Source: Antennarius striatus
Lineage: Eukaryota > Chordata > Actinopteri > Lophiiformes > Antennariidae
Direction of reading: 5' to 3'
Length of the DNA stretch: 64,000 bases
NCBI RefSeq assembly: GCF_040054535.1
Contig: NC_090789.1
Location: 3,526,197-3,590,196, forward strand
Each line of letters opens with the position of its first letter. The stretch's first letter is position 1. The notes under the pieces were generated by a model. It had not been told where the DNA came from. It was given only the letters and a program-made list of their open reading frames with translations, and searched no databases. Made by a program: the position numbers and the translations under genes. This document shows positions 50,996 through 63,059 of this stretch, in pieces.

Positions 50996-52358
50996 TCAAA
51001 CCTGGTGGAAATGAAAGAAAGTCAGGCTGGTTGTTTTTAAAGGTTTTAAGGTTAAAAAAAAAAATCTTTGCTGAACTAAACCATGAAACATAAAACGATC
51101 TTTTTGGCGGTTAATGGCGTCTGTGTCTGTTACCCTTGGCGTGTTGGCGGTGTTCTCCATCAGGCTCCGTCTCAGCAGACCCGTGACTACCTCCAGCTCC
51201 TCCTCAGCCTCCCGGACGTTGGGATCCAGCTGGAGGACCTCCTGGAGGTCGCTGCTGGCCGACAGGTAGTCCTAGTTTTAAGGGTCACACAGGCAGAACA
51301 TTAGAAAAATGACCTGCTGGCGTTTGCTGCTACAGAACGTGCATCTGCGGTACCTCCAAACCCTTGTGCGCCATGGCTCGTCTGTAGAAGGCCTTCTTGT
51401 TGCTCGGCTCCAGCTGCAGAGCGGAGTCGCAGTCCTGTTTGGCCTCTTGGAAGCGATTCAGTTTCAGGAGGCAGATGGATCTGGATGAGGAGAGAAAAGA
51501 GGGGATTTTCACATTATGGTGCTGTTTTCAACTCCTATAAAAGAGCCGCATACTTTTTCTTAATACCTGTTAGTGTAGACAGTGCATTCATCAGGTTTTA
51601 GTGCAAGACATTCGGTGTACTTCTGCAAAGCCTCCTGGAATTGGCCTCGCTTGACCAGATCATTTCCCTCCTTTTTCAGTAGAGTAAAGCGAGCCTCTTT
51701 TCTCCTGGCTGTGAGCAGAAATGAACAGTTTAGCACAGATTTATTACCGAAACAGAAAAAGTGTAATAAGAATTCTTGTTAATCAATCTTATATCTTTAA
51801 ATTCAACATCAATCGACATCCTTTCCTTTCCTCGATTGTTAAATTGCATGAAATGGACCAGCGGAACCCAAAAATAGAAGATTTAATGACTTCCCAGACG
51901 GATTGTTGACATCCTGAACAAACGTGACGTCAGCCTACTTTAACTCCACCGGTTCAGTCGGCCACAGGTGGAGAGAGTGATGGTGAACCCGATAGCGAGC
52001 GTTAAGAGTAACAAGACGAGGAAACACAATCGTTTACAAGTCTGACAACGTGAACGGAACTTAACCGTCCAGCTGGTTCTGAACTAAACTTAGTGAACAA
52101 AAATCAAACTCATGACGTGCAGCTGATTGTCGGAGCCGCAGAAGTTGCTCTCCATGACTGTGTATACATCTGTGTGTCTGTGCAAGTCAGTTTATTTACT
52201 CCACTACATTTCATTTGAATGTATTAGAATAAAGATCTGATCCATCTTGAACCTCCTGGTCGGTGGAGGCAGGAACCGTCCACAGGAAACATGACCTGAA
52301 CTGTTCCATTACAGCAGCACCACACTGCATAGATCAGCTTCACCTCTGCATTATTGAT

Positions 52359-52395
<37 letters not shown>

Positions 52396-54537
52396 TTTCA
52401 CATTTACACACCGTCTGACTCTGACAGACTTCTGCTGCTCCATCACTTTTTTAACCAACCACAATCCCTAAAGCTTTACTGAAACCTCAACCTACTTTGC
52501 TAGGGAATAAAAACATGACTGTAGGTTTTATTGTATTTCCTGACACAAGCTCTTTAAGGAGTTTTCTGAGGGTAAAACTTTGGACCCGATGTCTCCGACC
52601 TTCCTCCTGTGCAGCCCTGGCGGCTCGAGCTTGAGCCACTTCCTCGCTGACCGGCTTCTCTCTGTGCTGCTGCTGGACGGCCAGAGGAACAACGGGAATC
52701 TCTGGAAGTTTCTCCCTCCATCCAGGTCCATCCTGCTCGATGAGCATCCTGGTGATCCTGGTCAGATGACGCACAGAGAGGCCGGATTAAAGGAAAGAAG
52801 CACACGGTGTGATGAGTTACATGAATGCTGCAAAACACTGTAGGGTGTAGGATCTAAAATCTGAACTACAGATTTATTCTGAGTCTGTTTGGACTTAAAT
52901 ATATTATAAATAATTTAGATTGTGTAGATTTTTTAATTGCTACTTTGTTATTTTAAAGATATGATGTGAAGATATTCTTCCAGTCGCCATTTGGCAAAAA
53001 AAACATGGAGCAAACATCAAACCAGAAGCCTTAAAAACTTTGAGGATGTTCGGCTGTTTTCAGCTGACCTGTGGACGCTGTCGTGAGCCGCCTGCACCCC
53101 GTTGTCTATCTGCAGGACGGTCTTGTAATCCACATAAGCTTTTCTGTAGCGTTCCAGTGACTCATAGGCCATCGCTCTGCGCAGCAACGGCTTCAAGGAG
53201 TAGGGCTGCAGCTCCAAAGCCCTAAGAGGATCAGAGAAACACACAGACAGGGGATCAAACCGCCTCCACCTGGACATGGTGTCACAGGTTTAACTGGGCT
53301 GATCTGCATCCGTCCATTCATAAACATGCAAGAATTTTATTTTAATACTTCTTGACACCACAGACATGTGGTGTATTTATTCGAGTTTTCAGTGTCGATT
53401 ACATGAAAAAAAAATCTACCAGCTTCACAGAAAACCTCATATTGGTGTTGAAAAACAACACAGAAAAGTTGAAATGTGACTAAAATCCAAATGCTGGGAC
53501 CTCACATTTTGATCCACAGGGAAAATACGACTAAAAAGCATCTCTAAGAGGAAATCTGCAGCTCAAGAGGGATGCAATCGATTGGGGCTGACGGCTGCTG
53601 TGCGAGAAATAAATCTGACGATATGGATGAGGCCTGCAGCTCGATGCAGGACACCCTAAGATTGACTGTCAGCAGTTAAGATGCATCGTGGGTAATGTAG
53701 GCACCATGGTAAGGTAACAGCAGAATTTTCCATGGTTCTATACATCTATTTTAAAATGTCTGAAGAAATACTACTTCCATCGGCGGAGGATTTCTTTGAA
53801 TTTTATTTCAATGGATGATTGAAGAAAGAACTTTGCAGACAACAGGATGTGTCACATACTTGGTGCAGTCTTGAATGCAGTCTGCGCTGTTTCCATCCTT
53901 CAGGTAACAGGCTGCTCTGTTGGAGTAGAGGATGCACAGGTCCTCTGGACTATCAATACCTGCACAGAAACAACAGCGCTTTGGTTCTGCTCCCAATCCC
54001 ACTGGCAGTCATTTTCTAGTCATATTTCTCCTCCAAGCCTCCATTGTCAACAAAACAAGCTGCACCTGCGCTCAAAGAACAGAGTCAACAGCGCTGAGGT
54101 CCCTCGATTTGTATTGACACAATAGAAACACAACACTTCTGTCACGTCAGGTCATCTGTAAGCAAAAAAAAAAAAAAAGACTTGTGTGGATAATCTAAAA
54201 AGGTGCAGCGTGGTGTTTGTTCTCATCTCACCCTCAGGAAAATCCAAAGTCTGACATCCCAGGTGAAGAATGTTACACAAATCCATAGCTTTCTTTTAAG
54301 AATTCTTTATGGCTGCAGTTTTCTAACTTCACGAATCAGACTGTGATTCAAAAATGTTCAGATTCACAGGGCTGAAGGAATTATTTCTTTTATAAAATCA
54401 TTTAAAAAACAAAAAGTACAGATTCAAAACTAAGAAATAAGTCATAGCTAAAACGCTACTGATTCATTTGAATATCAAATTTGAGGCAACTTCAAAAAGT
54501 CATCCAGCTGGATTTTAAGAACACACACATACACACA

Positions 54538-54622
<85 letters not shown>

Positions 54623-55011
54623 CAGATGTGAAACAGAACACAGCCCACAGGACAAACACCCCCTGTCACGTCCCCCCCCCCCCCCCCACCTGCTCCAGAA
54701 CACCCCTCGATGGCCTGGGTGTACTTCTCCAGGGCATCAGCGAACTGCCCGTGTTTGAAGAGGTGGTTCCCTTCGTTCTTGATCCGGGCCAGGTGGGGGG
54801 GCAGAGCCCCAGCCGGAGCGTCCAGGTAACTCCTGTCCACCGCGGGGCTGCTGTCCGTCCCGTTGGCGATCCCTTTCTCCGCAGCTCGGTGAGTCTGGGG
54901 CTTCTGCACGCTGCCTCCGCGCCGGCTCCTCGCCCCGCCGCCCGCTGGGGCCTGATCCGGTCTGCCCGCCCCCCCTCCGCCACCGGGGGGCTTCTCCTGC
55001 GCGTTCCCCAT
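50996..55011 (-). CDS. spag1: Short SPAG1-type TPR co-chaperone
   Basis: SPAG1 proteins use TPR repeats to hold HSP70/HSP90 and help assemble dynein arms. Eight coding exons on minus: 55011-54690, 53959-53860, 53221-53069, 52757-52600, 51708-51567, 51480-51354, 51271-51134 and 51001-50996; phases agree, total 381 residues. TPR array 1: ARIKNEGNHLFKHGQFADAL, LCILYSNRAACYLKDGN, KPLLRRAMAYESLERY. Linker: GPGWREKLPEIPVVP. TPR array 2: LLKKEGNDLVKRGQFQEAL, CLLKLNRFQEAKQDCDSALQ, KAFYRRAMAHKGLE. The segments and the rnf19a/polr2k neighbourhood point to SPAG1 rather than the similar TOMM34. Human SPAG1 is about 926 residues; this model lacks its N-terminal third or more and the C-terminal RPAP3-type domain, so it is a core-only form. 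The start MGNAQEK resembles an N-myristoylation signal. The last exon adds only Val and a stop, the least certain part. Confidence 0.88.
52361..52393. repeat. (CA)n microsatellite, about 33 bp
   Basis: CA dinucleotides in the fourth intron of the spag1 gene. Confidence 0.93.
54521..54687. repeat. (CA)n array and 16-C run at the start of spag1 intron 1
   Basis: A CA array (with two CATACA breaks near 54529 and 54543) runs to 54618, and a run of 16 C lies at 54672-54687. In the spag1 transcript this places a G-tract directly after the exon 1 donor (GCAG|GTGGGG) followed by a long (UG)n. Confidence 0.93.
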
Positions 55012-55229
55012 AGCCGCACTCCCTCCGCAGTGAGTCAAGGGTCCACCTCCCTCCCTGCCTCTCCCTGTCAGCAGATCTGCAGCTACAGCTGAGACCAGCC
55101 GGGGATTTCTTTTGGACACACCCCTTAGAAGGAGACGTCACGTCTGACGTCACAACTAGGGGAGGAGCCACAGGGATGTAGCGCTGCAGCAGGATGTAGT
55201 GGGACAGCCTCAGAAGAGACACTGATAGC

Positions 55230-56526
55230 TGGGGTTAAACGTAGGAATATGGAGAGAAAGATTTGAAAACAACAAGCGAACACGAAGCATTTTAATGAAA
55301 ATTGAGAAAAACAGGGGAGAAAATGATATTTTGATGCTTTACTGTTTAAAAGCGTTTTATAGTTGAATATCTGGGCCTCGAACTCCCCCAAAGATTAAAT
55401 TTGCTTTTCTGTTTTTGTTTTATCAGAAATAATATTATACGTTATTTTAGGCATTACCGTATGAAAAACAGTGCTTTACATTAATTAGTTATAATTATTT
55501 TAATTTCATCACCCCATATAACTTATTGAACTCAAATTAAAACGATCTATGATAACTTCTCTATTATATATTTTTTTTGTAGAGTTCAGGATTGGCAGCA
55601 GGTTGTCTGGATTTGTCCAAAAGTAACCTAAATCTGCCGAAGAGGAGCTTGAGATGATATTTCCAGCAGATTTATTGGGTTTTTGGACGAAACATAAGTT
55701 ATAGATGTTTGTGTGGTAAAGCCGAGTGCTTCCATAAACCAGTGAGGCGACACATGTACCACAACACTGGAATAAAATCATCCAAATAACATCCAGTCAT
55801 TTTCAGGCCACCCATCACACAACACCCGCACATTTGTTTTGACATGCTTATATATCAACTACAGTGGCATCTTCTTTCATTTCAACAGTTGGTCTTACCA
55901 GTGTTTCACCTAAATGATCAGTTAAGTAAATTTCACAAAGCCTGTTTTTGAAACTTTTTCACATTGCTCTTCAAACTGATATGATCCAGCTTTCACTTTC
56001 TTTACTAATTTGTTGCAGAAATTAAATAAAAATATTAAACTGGAAATTAAAACTAAAGTTATGATGATAATTGCAAACAGAGAAGACATGAATTAAATCT
56101 GAGGTGTCAGATCATTTAAAGTTTAAGAAAGTCAAAAGCTTTTACTTTGATGTATTTGTCCACTTAGCTTTTTCTACAAAAATTGATAAAAAATTCAATA
56201 AAAAAATACTTTCCATTATTTTAAACGACCCATAAACCATAAATGATGTAATACAGGAATGAGTAGGAGAATAGACTAACATTCTCTATATTCAAAATTT
56301 CATGATTCATGTAGCTGAATTTATCTGGATGTAACAAATGAGGAAAAAAGTTTTAAGAGATAGTTAAAAACATGTTTTAATAATCCATGACGCTTTATGC
56401 TCAGACAGAAAAATGTGAGTTTACTGTATTATTTAACAATCTGGAGCCAGTTTATTTATTTACATGGTCAAACAATACAAAAATAGAACAAAACAATGTA
56501 ATCAAAAGCTGCTATTCTTCTCTTCT
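55230..56526. other. Intergenic between spag1 and polr2k, no gene seen
   Basis: AT-rich stretch without recognised protein or repeat. The spag1 promoter lies in its left, GC-rich margin (about 55020-55220). A minus AATAAA at 56451-56456 is a candidate polr2k transcript end. Confidence 0.5.
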
Positions 56527-57619
<1,093 letters not shown>

Positions 57620-57709
57620 TCATAATGTACAACTAAATACTGTGAACATTAAATGCAGGGGAAAAAAATAATAGAAAGACATACAAATTCTCACAGTTTT
57701 AAGACGCTA

Positions 57710-57735
57710 CCTATTAGCTGTTAGCTGTTTTCGTA
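57710..57735. repeat. TTAGC word pair at the polr2k first exon
   Basis: CTATTAGCTGTTAGCTG lies at the end of the candidate non-coding first exon of polr2k, and ATGCTAACAG follows in intron 1 (about 57532). Part of the word pattern seen at other starts. Confidence 0.45.
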
Positions 57736-57798
57736 GCGCACACTGCCGGTTTCGCACATGCGCACAACCGTGGGGTAGTCACAGCAAAATGATTTATG

Positions 57799-57858
57799 AT
57801 TGGTCAGACGATACTTCGGCAAATATAAAAGTTGATCTTTTGCAAATCAACTTTTATA
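57799..57858. promoter_or_regulatory. Polr2k promoter region with a palindromic TATA hairpin
   Basis: A CCAAT word on minus (57799-57803) lies next to a perfect 13-bp inverted repeat, TATAAAAGTTGAT (57824-57836) and ATCAACTTTTATA (57846-57858), with a 9-base spacer. Each strand thus reads TATAAAA. On minus it faces polr2k, on plus it lies about 138 bp before the tRNA-Gln gene. Confidence 0.5.
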
Positions 57859-57967
57859 AAGTTGAAAAATAAATATATGACTGATGTATTTAATGCAGTA
57901 GTATTTGTGGCTTTTTTTTTTCGTTGTTAGGGATGAGAACTTAGACAAAAGAGGGTAGTTTAAGCGT

Positions 57968-58039
57968 GGTTCCATGGTGTAATGGTTAGCACTCTGGACT
58001 CTGAATCCAGCGATCCGAGTTCAAATCTCGGTGGAACCT
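57968..58039 (+). tRNA. tRNA-Gln, anticodon CTG
   Basis: 72 bases that fold as a complete tRNA. The acceptor stem is GGTTCCA paired with TGGAACC, with discriminator T. The A box is TGGTGTAATGG, the anticodon stem CTGGA/TCCAG encloses anticodon CTG, and the B box is AGTTCAAATCT. No intron. A T-run at 58043-58047 is a standard RNA polymerase III stop. All stems pair perfectly where checked, so it looks functional. Confidence 0.95.
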
Positions 58040-58042
58040 GAC

Positions 58043-58047
58043 TTTTT
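58043..58047 (+). terminator. RNA polymerase III terminator of tRNA-Gln
   Basis: Five T residues beginning four bases past the tRNA 3' end. Confidence 0.8.
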
Positions 58048-58049
58048 GA

Positions 58050-58354
58050 GGGCGGCAGAGGCTCAGTTGATAGAGCGGGTCGTCCATTGATCGGTTCGGG
58101 AATCGCATCAAGAACTGCTGAGGCGCCATCCCCTTTATAAGTTGCTCATTGGGGCGCATCACAGAGGAGCTGCCTGTTACCCCCCCCCCTCTCACACACA
58201 CACACACACACACTGCATCCCCACAGGCCCTTTGTGCGTGTGTGTAATACGGGCCTGCACACACTATATATATATGCATGTGATTAAAACAAACACCATT
58301 CTCCCTACGCGGGTAAATAAGGTGTAATTACAATTTCCTCCGGGATTAATAAAG

Positions 58355-58436
<82 letters not shown>
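58050..58436 (+). mobile_element. SINE-like element with tRNA-type head and (TATC)n tail
   Basis: The head GGCGGCAGAGGCTCAGTTGA followed by TAGAGCGGGTCGTCCATTGA and GGTTCGGGAATCGCATC resembles A-box and B-box parts of a tRNA-derived SINE promoter. The body carries a small (CA)n and the end GGGATTAATAAAGTATC leads into a (TATC)n run at 58355-58436. The fish word ATTAATAAAGTATCTATC is a familiar retroposon tail. Whether it has target duplications is not clear. Confidence 0.65.
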
Positions 58437-58484
58437 ATTCTATTCCGTTGTGTTTATTCTAATTTAGATTGTTCTGAACTCCCA

Positions 58485-58498
58485 CCAGCTGGGGGCGC
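58485..58498 (+). promoter_or_regulatory. CTCF-like site before stk3
   Basis: CCAGCTGGGGGCGC matches CCASYAGRKGGCRS at 13 of 14 positions (T for A at position 6). It lies between the SINE and the stk3 start, about 175 bp before the ATG. Confidence 0.4.
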
Positions 58499-58670
58499 TG
58501 TGGGGATCGTGTGTCTAAAAATGTCCATCATCTGACGGTCACTCAGCTGGCTTTTCAATAGTTTTGACAACAACGATTCAGTCGACAATGTTCACGTCTT
58601 GACTATTAATCCTCACAATTTTGTAGAATCATATTATTTCGTTGTATTTTAAACTTTGGAGCGATACGTC

Positions 58671-61600
58671 ATGGAACCATCTGCGCCCAAAAGGTACGTG
58701 TTCACATTGTCATTGTTTAAAACGCCTCCAAGCTAAAAAAGCAGCTAGCTAACAAGCTAACGTAGGCGGTAGCTGCCCTACGACTACAGTACAATTAGCG
58801 GTTAGCTATTGTGGTTAGCTTTATCTGTCTTCTCTTCAATTTACCATTCTGTACAATTGAATTGACATTTCTAGTGTTTTCTTACATAAAAAAAATCACA
58901 AGCCACGTATTCAAGCATTTCATGGCTTTCTTGTTCGTTTCTGTGTTCGCTAATGTGCTGCTAACTTCTCGGAGCCTTTAGATCCACGTTAATATTCGGA
59001 AAAACAAATGAATCACATGTGAACTCTAACAACAACACAGTCCACGTCAAACAGATGGAGAACACTGGAAAAACAGAAAATTGTCGAATTTCAGAAACCA
59101 AAGCTCACAAATCTGAGCATGTTTTTGTGATATTTGAATTGAAGCATTCACGGTTGATAATTTTGCATTGATTGTCAGTTTTCAACGCTATGTAAGAATA
59201 AATTCTGACTGTATGGTGAATTTTAGTTTATCTTTTTTTTCCTTTTCTTATTACTCAAGTTTTTTTTCTTCTCCAAATCAATTAATACATGTGATCCAGT
59301 GCTTGACGATTGAATGAAATCCATTCTTCTAACGTTAGAATAATTTTTAAACATTTGTTATTTATATTTTCAAATGTTTTGTCAAGCTATTTATTTAGCT
59401 TGTGTGTTTGTATGAGGACATTATTCCCAGCTTTTCCTTACTACACATGTGTAATTTAATCCCAAGCGTTTTAAACCATTGTGGTGTGGACACCAGGGTT
59501 TCAATTCTTGTTAACCGACATTGCGATCTACTCGTTCCATTTCTACAGCAAGCTGAAAAAGCTGAGTGAGGACAGTCTGACCAAACAGCCAGAGGAAGTA
59601 TTTGATGTTCTAGAGAAACTTGGTGAAGGGTAAGGGTCAACAGTCTCTCTTTTTAAGACAAGTTATTTTGTGCTTGAATGTGTAAGTCTGTTAATGCTGT
59701 CATTTATTAAATACACTGTTGACAGTATTGTGCCTAAACTGTTGTGTGTATGTTTAGTTCCTATGGCAGTGTGTTCAAAGCCATTCATAAGGAGTCAGGC
59801 CAGGTTGTGGCCATCAAGCAGGTCCCTGTGGAATCTGATCTGCAGGAGATCATCAAGGAGATTTCCATCATGCAGCAGTGTGATAGGTAAAAATGAACAC
59901 AGCCTTTCCATCCTGTGTTTTCCACAGTGTTATATTAGCTTTCACAGTTCACATTGGTCTAAATAAAATGATGAGTTAATACATGCCATTAACTCCTACT
60001 TGGGTTTTTCACTTCTGCTGTTTTTGTCTTTGACAAAACTTTGTCTTCTCTTTTTTTTTAACCATTCTGTGTGCATTTCCTCTTAGCCCATATGTAGTCA
60101 AGTACTACGGCAGCTACTTCAAGAACACAGACCTGTGGATTGTCATGGAGTACTGTGGTGCTGGTTCAGTCTCTGACATCATCAGACTGCGCAACAAGAC
60201 AGTGGGTGCTTAAAAAGAATTCCTGTCATGTTGTTTGTGAATGAAGAGATTATAAATTTCTGTCATATATTTTATTCATGCATATTTTAGACTGTTATGC
60301 AAATACATATTTGGACTGTTCCATTTCTACTTACATAAACAAGAAGATCCATATTTTTTATGCAGTTCTAGGTGACATAAAGTCCTCAAAGGATTGACAG
60401 ATTTTACTTCTGCAAATGTCATTTTGGCTGCAGACATCCATTACACACTATTTCAGTCCTGTGTTGCATCGTTCTGTCTCACGCAGTTGACCGAAGAAGA
60501 GATTGCCACTATCCTGAAGTCGACACTTAAAGGTCTGGAATACCTTCACTTCATGAGGAAGATCCATCGGGACATCAAAGCAGGAAACATCCTCCTCAAT
60601 ACCGAGGGACATGCTAAACTTGCAGATTTTGGAGTTGCTGGACAACTAACGGTAATATTTCAGGAGATATTTGATGCTTTGTAGGAGTAGCTGCAACGTG
60701 ATCATATCATCGGTCGCTGAATTAATGAGTCTATATGAACTGTTTTGATAAGATACAGAAGTTCATAGCAGCGTTGTTTTATCTTTGAAGGATACCATGG
60801 CGAAGAGAAACACTGTGATTGGTACCCCATTCTGGATGGCTCCAGAGGTGATCCAGGAGATCGGCTACAACTGTGTTGCAGACATCTGGTCCCTGGGTAT
60901 CACGTCCATAGAGATGGCAGAGGGTAAACCTCCCTATGCGGACATCCATCCCATGAGAGTGAGTGTAACTTACCGTTTGTTCAACAAAACACCTGAAATT
61001 TCATTTTGGGTTTTTTTCGTTTGTAATGCAACCAAATTTTCTTTGAAACCTCTTTTTTCCAGGCTATCTTCATGATCCCCACAAATCCTCCCCCAACATT
61101 CAGGAAGCCAGAGCTTTGGTCAGATGAGTTCACGGACTTTGTAAAGAAATGCCTCGTAAAAAATCCAGAGCAGAGAGCGACTGCCACACAACTCTTACAG
61201 GTAGGAGACGGGAAGCACACAAATAGAGATGAAAACTTGAAAGACAAGAACTTAGATGCAAAGTGTGAACAAAACAACCTACTTTGGAAATATTCATGCT
61301 TTTTGTGTTTGTCCAGCACTCATTTATCAGCCAGGCCAAGCCAGTGTCAATCCTCAGAGATCTGATAACTGAGGCCATGGAGATGAAGGCCAAGAGGCAG
61401 CAGGAGCAGCAGAGAGAGCTGGAGGAAGAGGACGACAATTCTGTAAGTGTTCCAACGGGTCAACTGTAAATTTTGAGTCAAAGTATCTACTGTTTGAAGA
61501 CTTTATCCAGAAGCTACAGGATCAAATGTTTTCCGTCCTCCAGGAGGAAGAAACCGAAGTGGACTCCCACACGATGGTGAAGTCGGGCTCAGAGGGTGCA

Positions 61601-62409
61601 GGAACCATGCGGGCCACGAGCACCATGAGCGACGGGGCGCAGACAATGATCGAACACGGCAGCACCATGCTGGAGTCAGACTTGGGTACCATGGTCATCA
61701 ACAGCGATGATGATGAAGAGGAAGAAGAGGACCAGGGATCTATGAGAAGTGAGAAGAGTGATTAAATAAATGAAGTCTCCCAAAGAATTCTGTTTAAACA
61801 ACCTTGTCCTCCCTACACAGGGCACGCCACCTCCCAGCAGCCGATACGCCCGTCCTTCATGGACTATTTTGACAAGCAGGACTCGACCAAGGCCGCCCAG
61901 CAGCAGGAGAACTTCAACCACAACCAGCCGCAGGAGCCGCCCGGCTACCACATCCAGGCCAAGAACGTCTTCCCTGACAACTGGAAGGTGCCACAAGACG
62001 GAGACTTTGACTTTGTGAGTAAAATCTTCCAGGTGTTTGTGTCTGTCCTGCTGTGATGAATTGGGTTGAGTTTGAAGGAACAACCAAACCTCACCTTTAA
62101 CTGGTTCTGTTTGTTCCTCTATGGGGAAAAAATAGCAAAAAGGAAGCAGTTCTTATGGTATTTTCCACAGCAGAATTATGACTCTCAATATGACACATCC
62201 CCTCTTCTCTGTTGTTTGTCCGTCTTCCTCTTGGTGTTCTGTCCCCACAGCTGAAGAACCTGGACTTTGAGGAGCTCCAGTTGCGCCTGACTGCCTTGGA
62301 TCCCATGATGGAGCGGGAGATTGAGGAGCTCAGACAGCGATACACCGCCAAACGGCAGCCCATCCTGGATGCTATGGATGCCAAGAAGAGACGGCAACAG
62401 AACTTCTGA
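58671..62409 (+). CDS. stk3: Hippo pathway kinase STK3 (MST2)
   Basis: Ste20-type Ser/Thr kinase that phosphorylates LATS and MOB1 to restrain YAP. Eleven coding exons: 58671-58693, 59549-59629, 59758-59886, 60087-60201, 60487-60651, 60791-60958, 61063-61200, 61317-61442, 61544-61748, 61821-62014 and 62251-62409; all phases agree, 500 residues (human 491). Motifs: LGEGSYGSV loop, VAIKQV Lys, [17 protein letters not shown], activation loop [15 protein letters not shown] with Thr179 as the expected autophosphorylation site. A linker holds Thr-Met repeats (TMVK, TMRA, TMSD, TMIE, TMLE, TMVI) that in MST kinases recruit MOB1. The end ([20 protein letters not shown]... to RRQQNF) is the SARAH dimer helix. 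Asp322 lies in TEVD-S rather than the mammalian DELD-S caspase site. STK3 rather than STK4 by the NKT, RRQQNF and overall match. Intact. Confidence 0.98.
58742..58820. repeat. GCTAGC/GCTAAC/GTTAGC word cluster in stk3 intron 1
   Basis: AGCAGCTAGCTAACAAGCTAA, then ATTAGCGGTTAGCT and GGTTAGCTTT, within 80 bp, beginning about 48 bp after the first stk3 donor. Confidence 0.55.
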
Positions 62410-63043
62410 GCGCTCTTCTTTAGTCAACTTGTTTCTTCTGTCTGGGCAACCCCCCCCCCCTTTACCTTGATGTCTGACCCACCGAGTCAGCAGACCTTTT
62501 TTTTTTTTTTGGAAGCCCACTGCTGTTCTGATTGACCACCAACCAGCTCGTAATGAAACCGGATGCTGCTTCTCCCGGGTGACAACCACTCGACTCTTGG
62601 AATCGACACTCGTAGCCTTCTGTCTTAACACTAGATCCCATGTTTATCAGTTTAGATCTGATATTTTTTTCCAACAGATCATATAAAGTTGCTTGTGTGT
62701 GACCTTTGAACTGTGGCCAACGAGAGGGCTGAGGCTCCACCATTCTGATTCGCAAAGTCTCAAAATAAATTGACCTCAAATGCAGAAATCCTCGGAGATT
62801 GTCCACCAACACGTAAAGATGGCTGTCATCTGCAGCAGCAGCATTTTTCACTGGGTTGATGCCATGTGGTCGCTCTTCTTTTTTCACTTCTTTGTAAATA
62901 TATATAAATATATATAACATAGAGCCTAGTTTGGAAATACGTGCGACTAAAAGCCGTGGAAGCTTTTCCTTGACCAAAGACAATCAAGATGAAATGGATA
63001 AAGTTGGAAATGCCTTAAAATATTTTTTCAAACTTAGCAATGT

Positions 63044-63049
63044 AATAAA
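63044..63049 (+). promoter_or_regulatory. Candidate poly(A) signal of stk3
   Basis: AATAAA about 635 bp past the stop codon. An earlier AATAAA lies at about 62763. Confidence 0.5.
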
Positions 63050-63059
63050 ACACGTGGAA

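Noticed and set aside
50996-55011. TOMM34 as the identity of the TPR gene
   Set aside because: TOMM34 starts MAPKFPDSVEEL and lacks the Gly-rich leader. The linker and the rnf19a/polr2k neighbours fit SPAG1.
58671-62409. STK4 (MST1) as the identity of the kinase
   Set aside because: The linker, the KRRQQNF end and the polr2k/rnf19a neighbourhood fit STK3 better.
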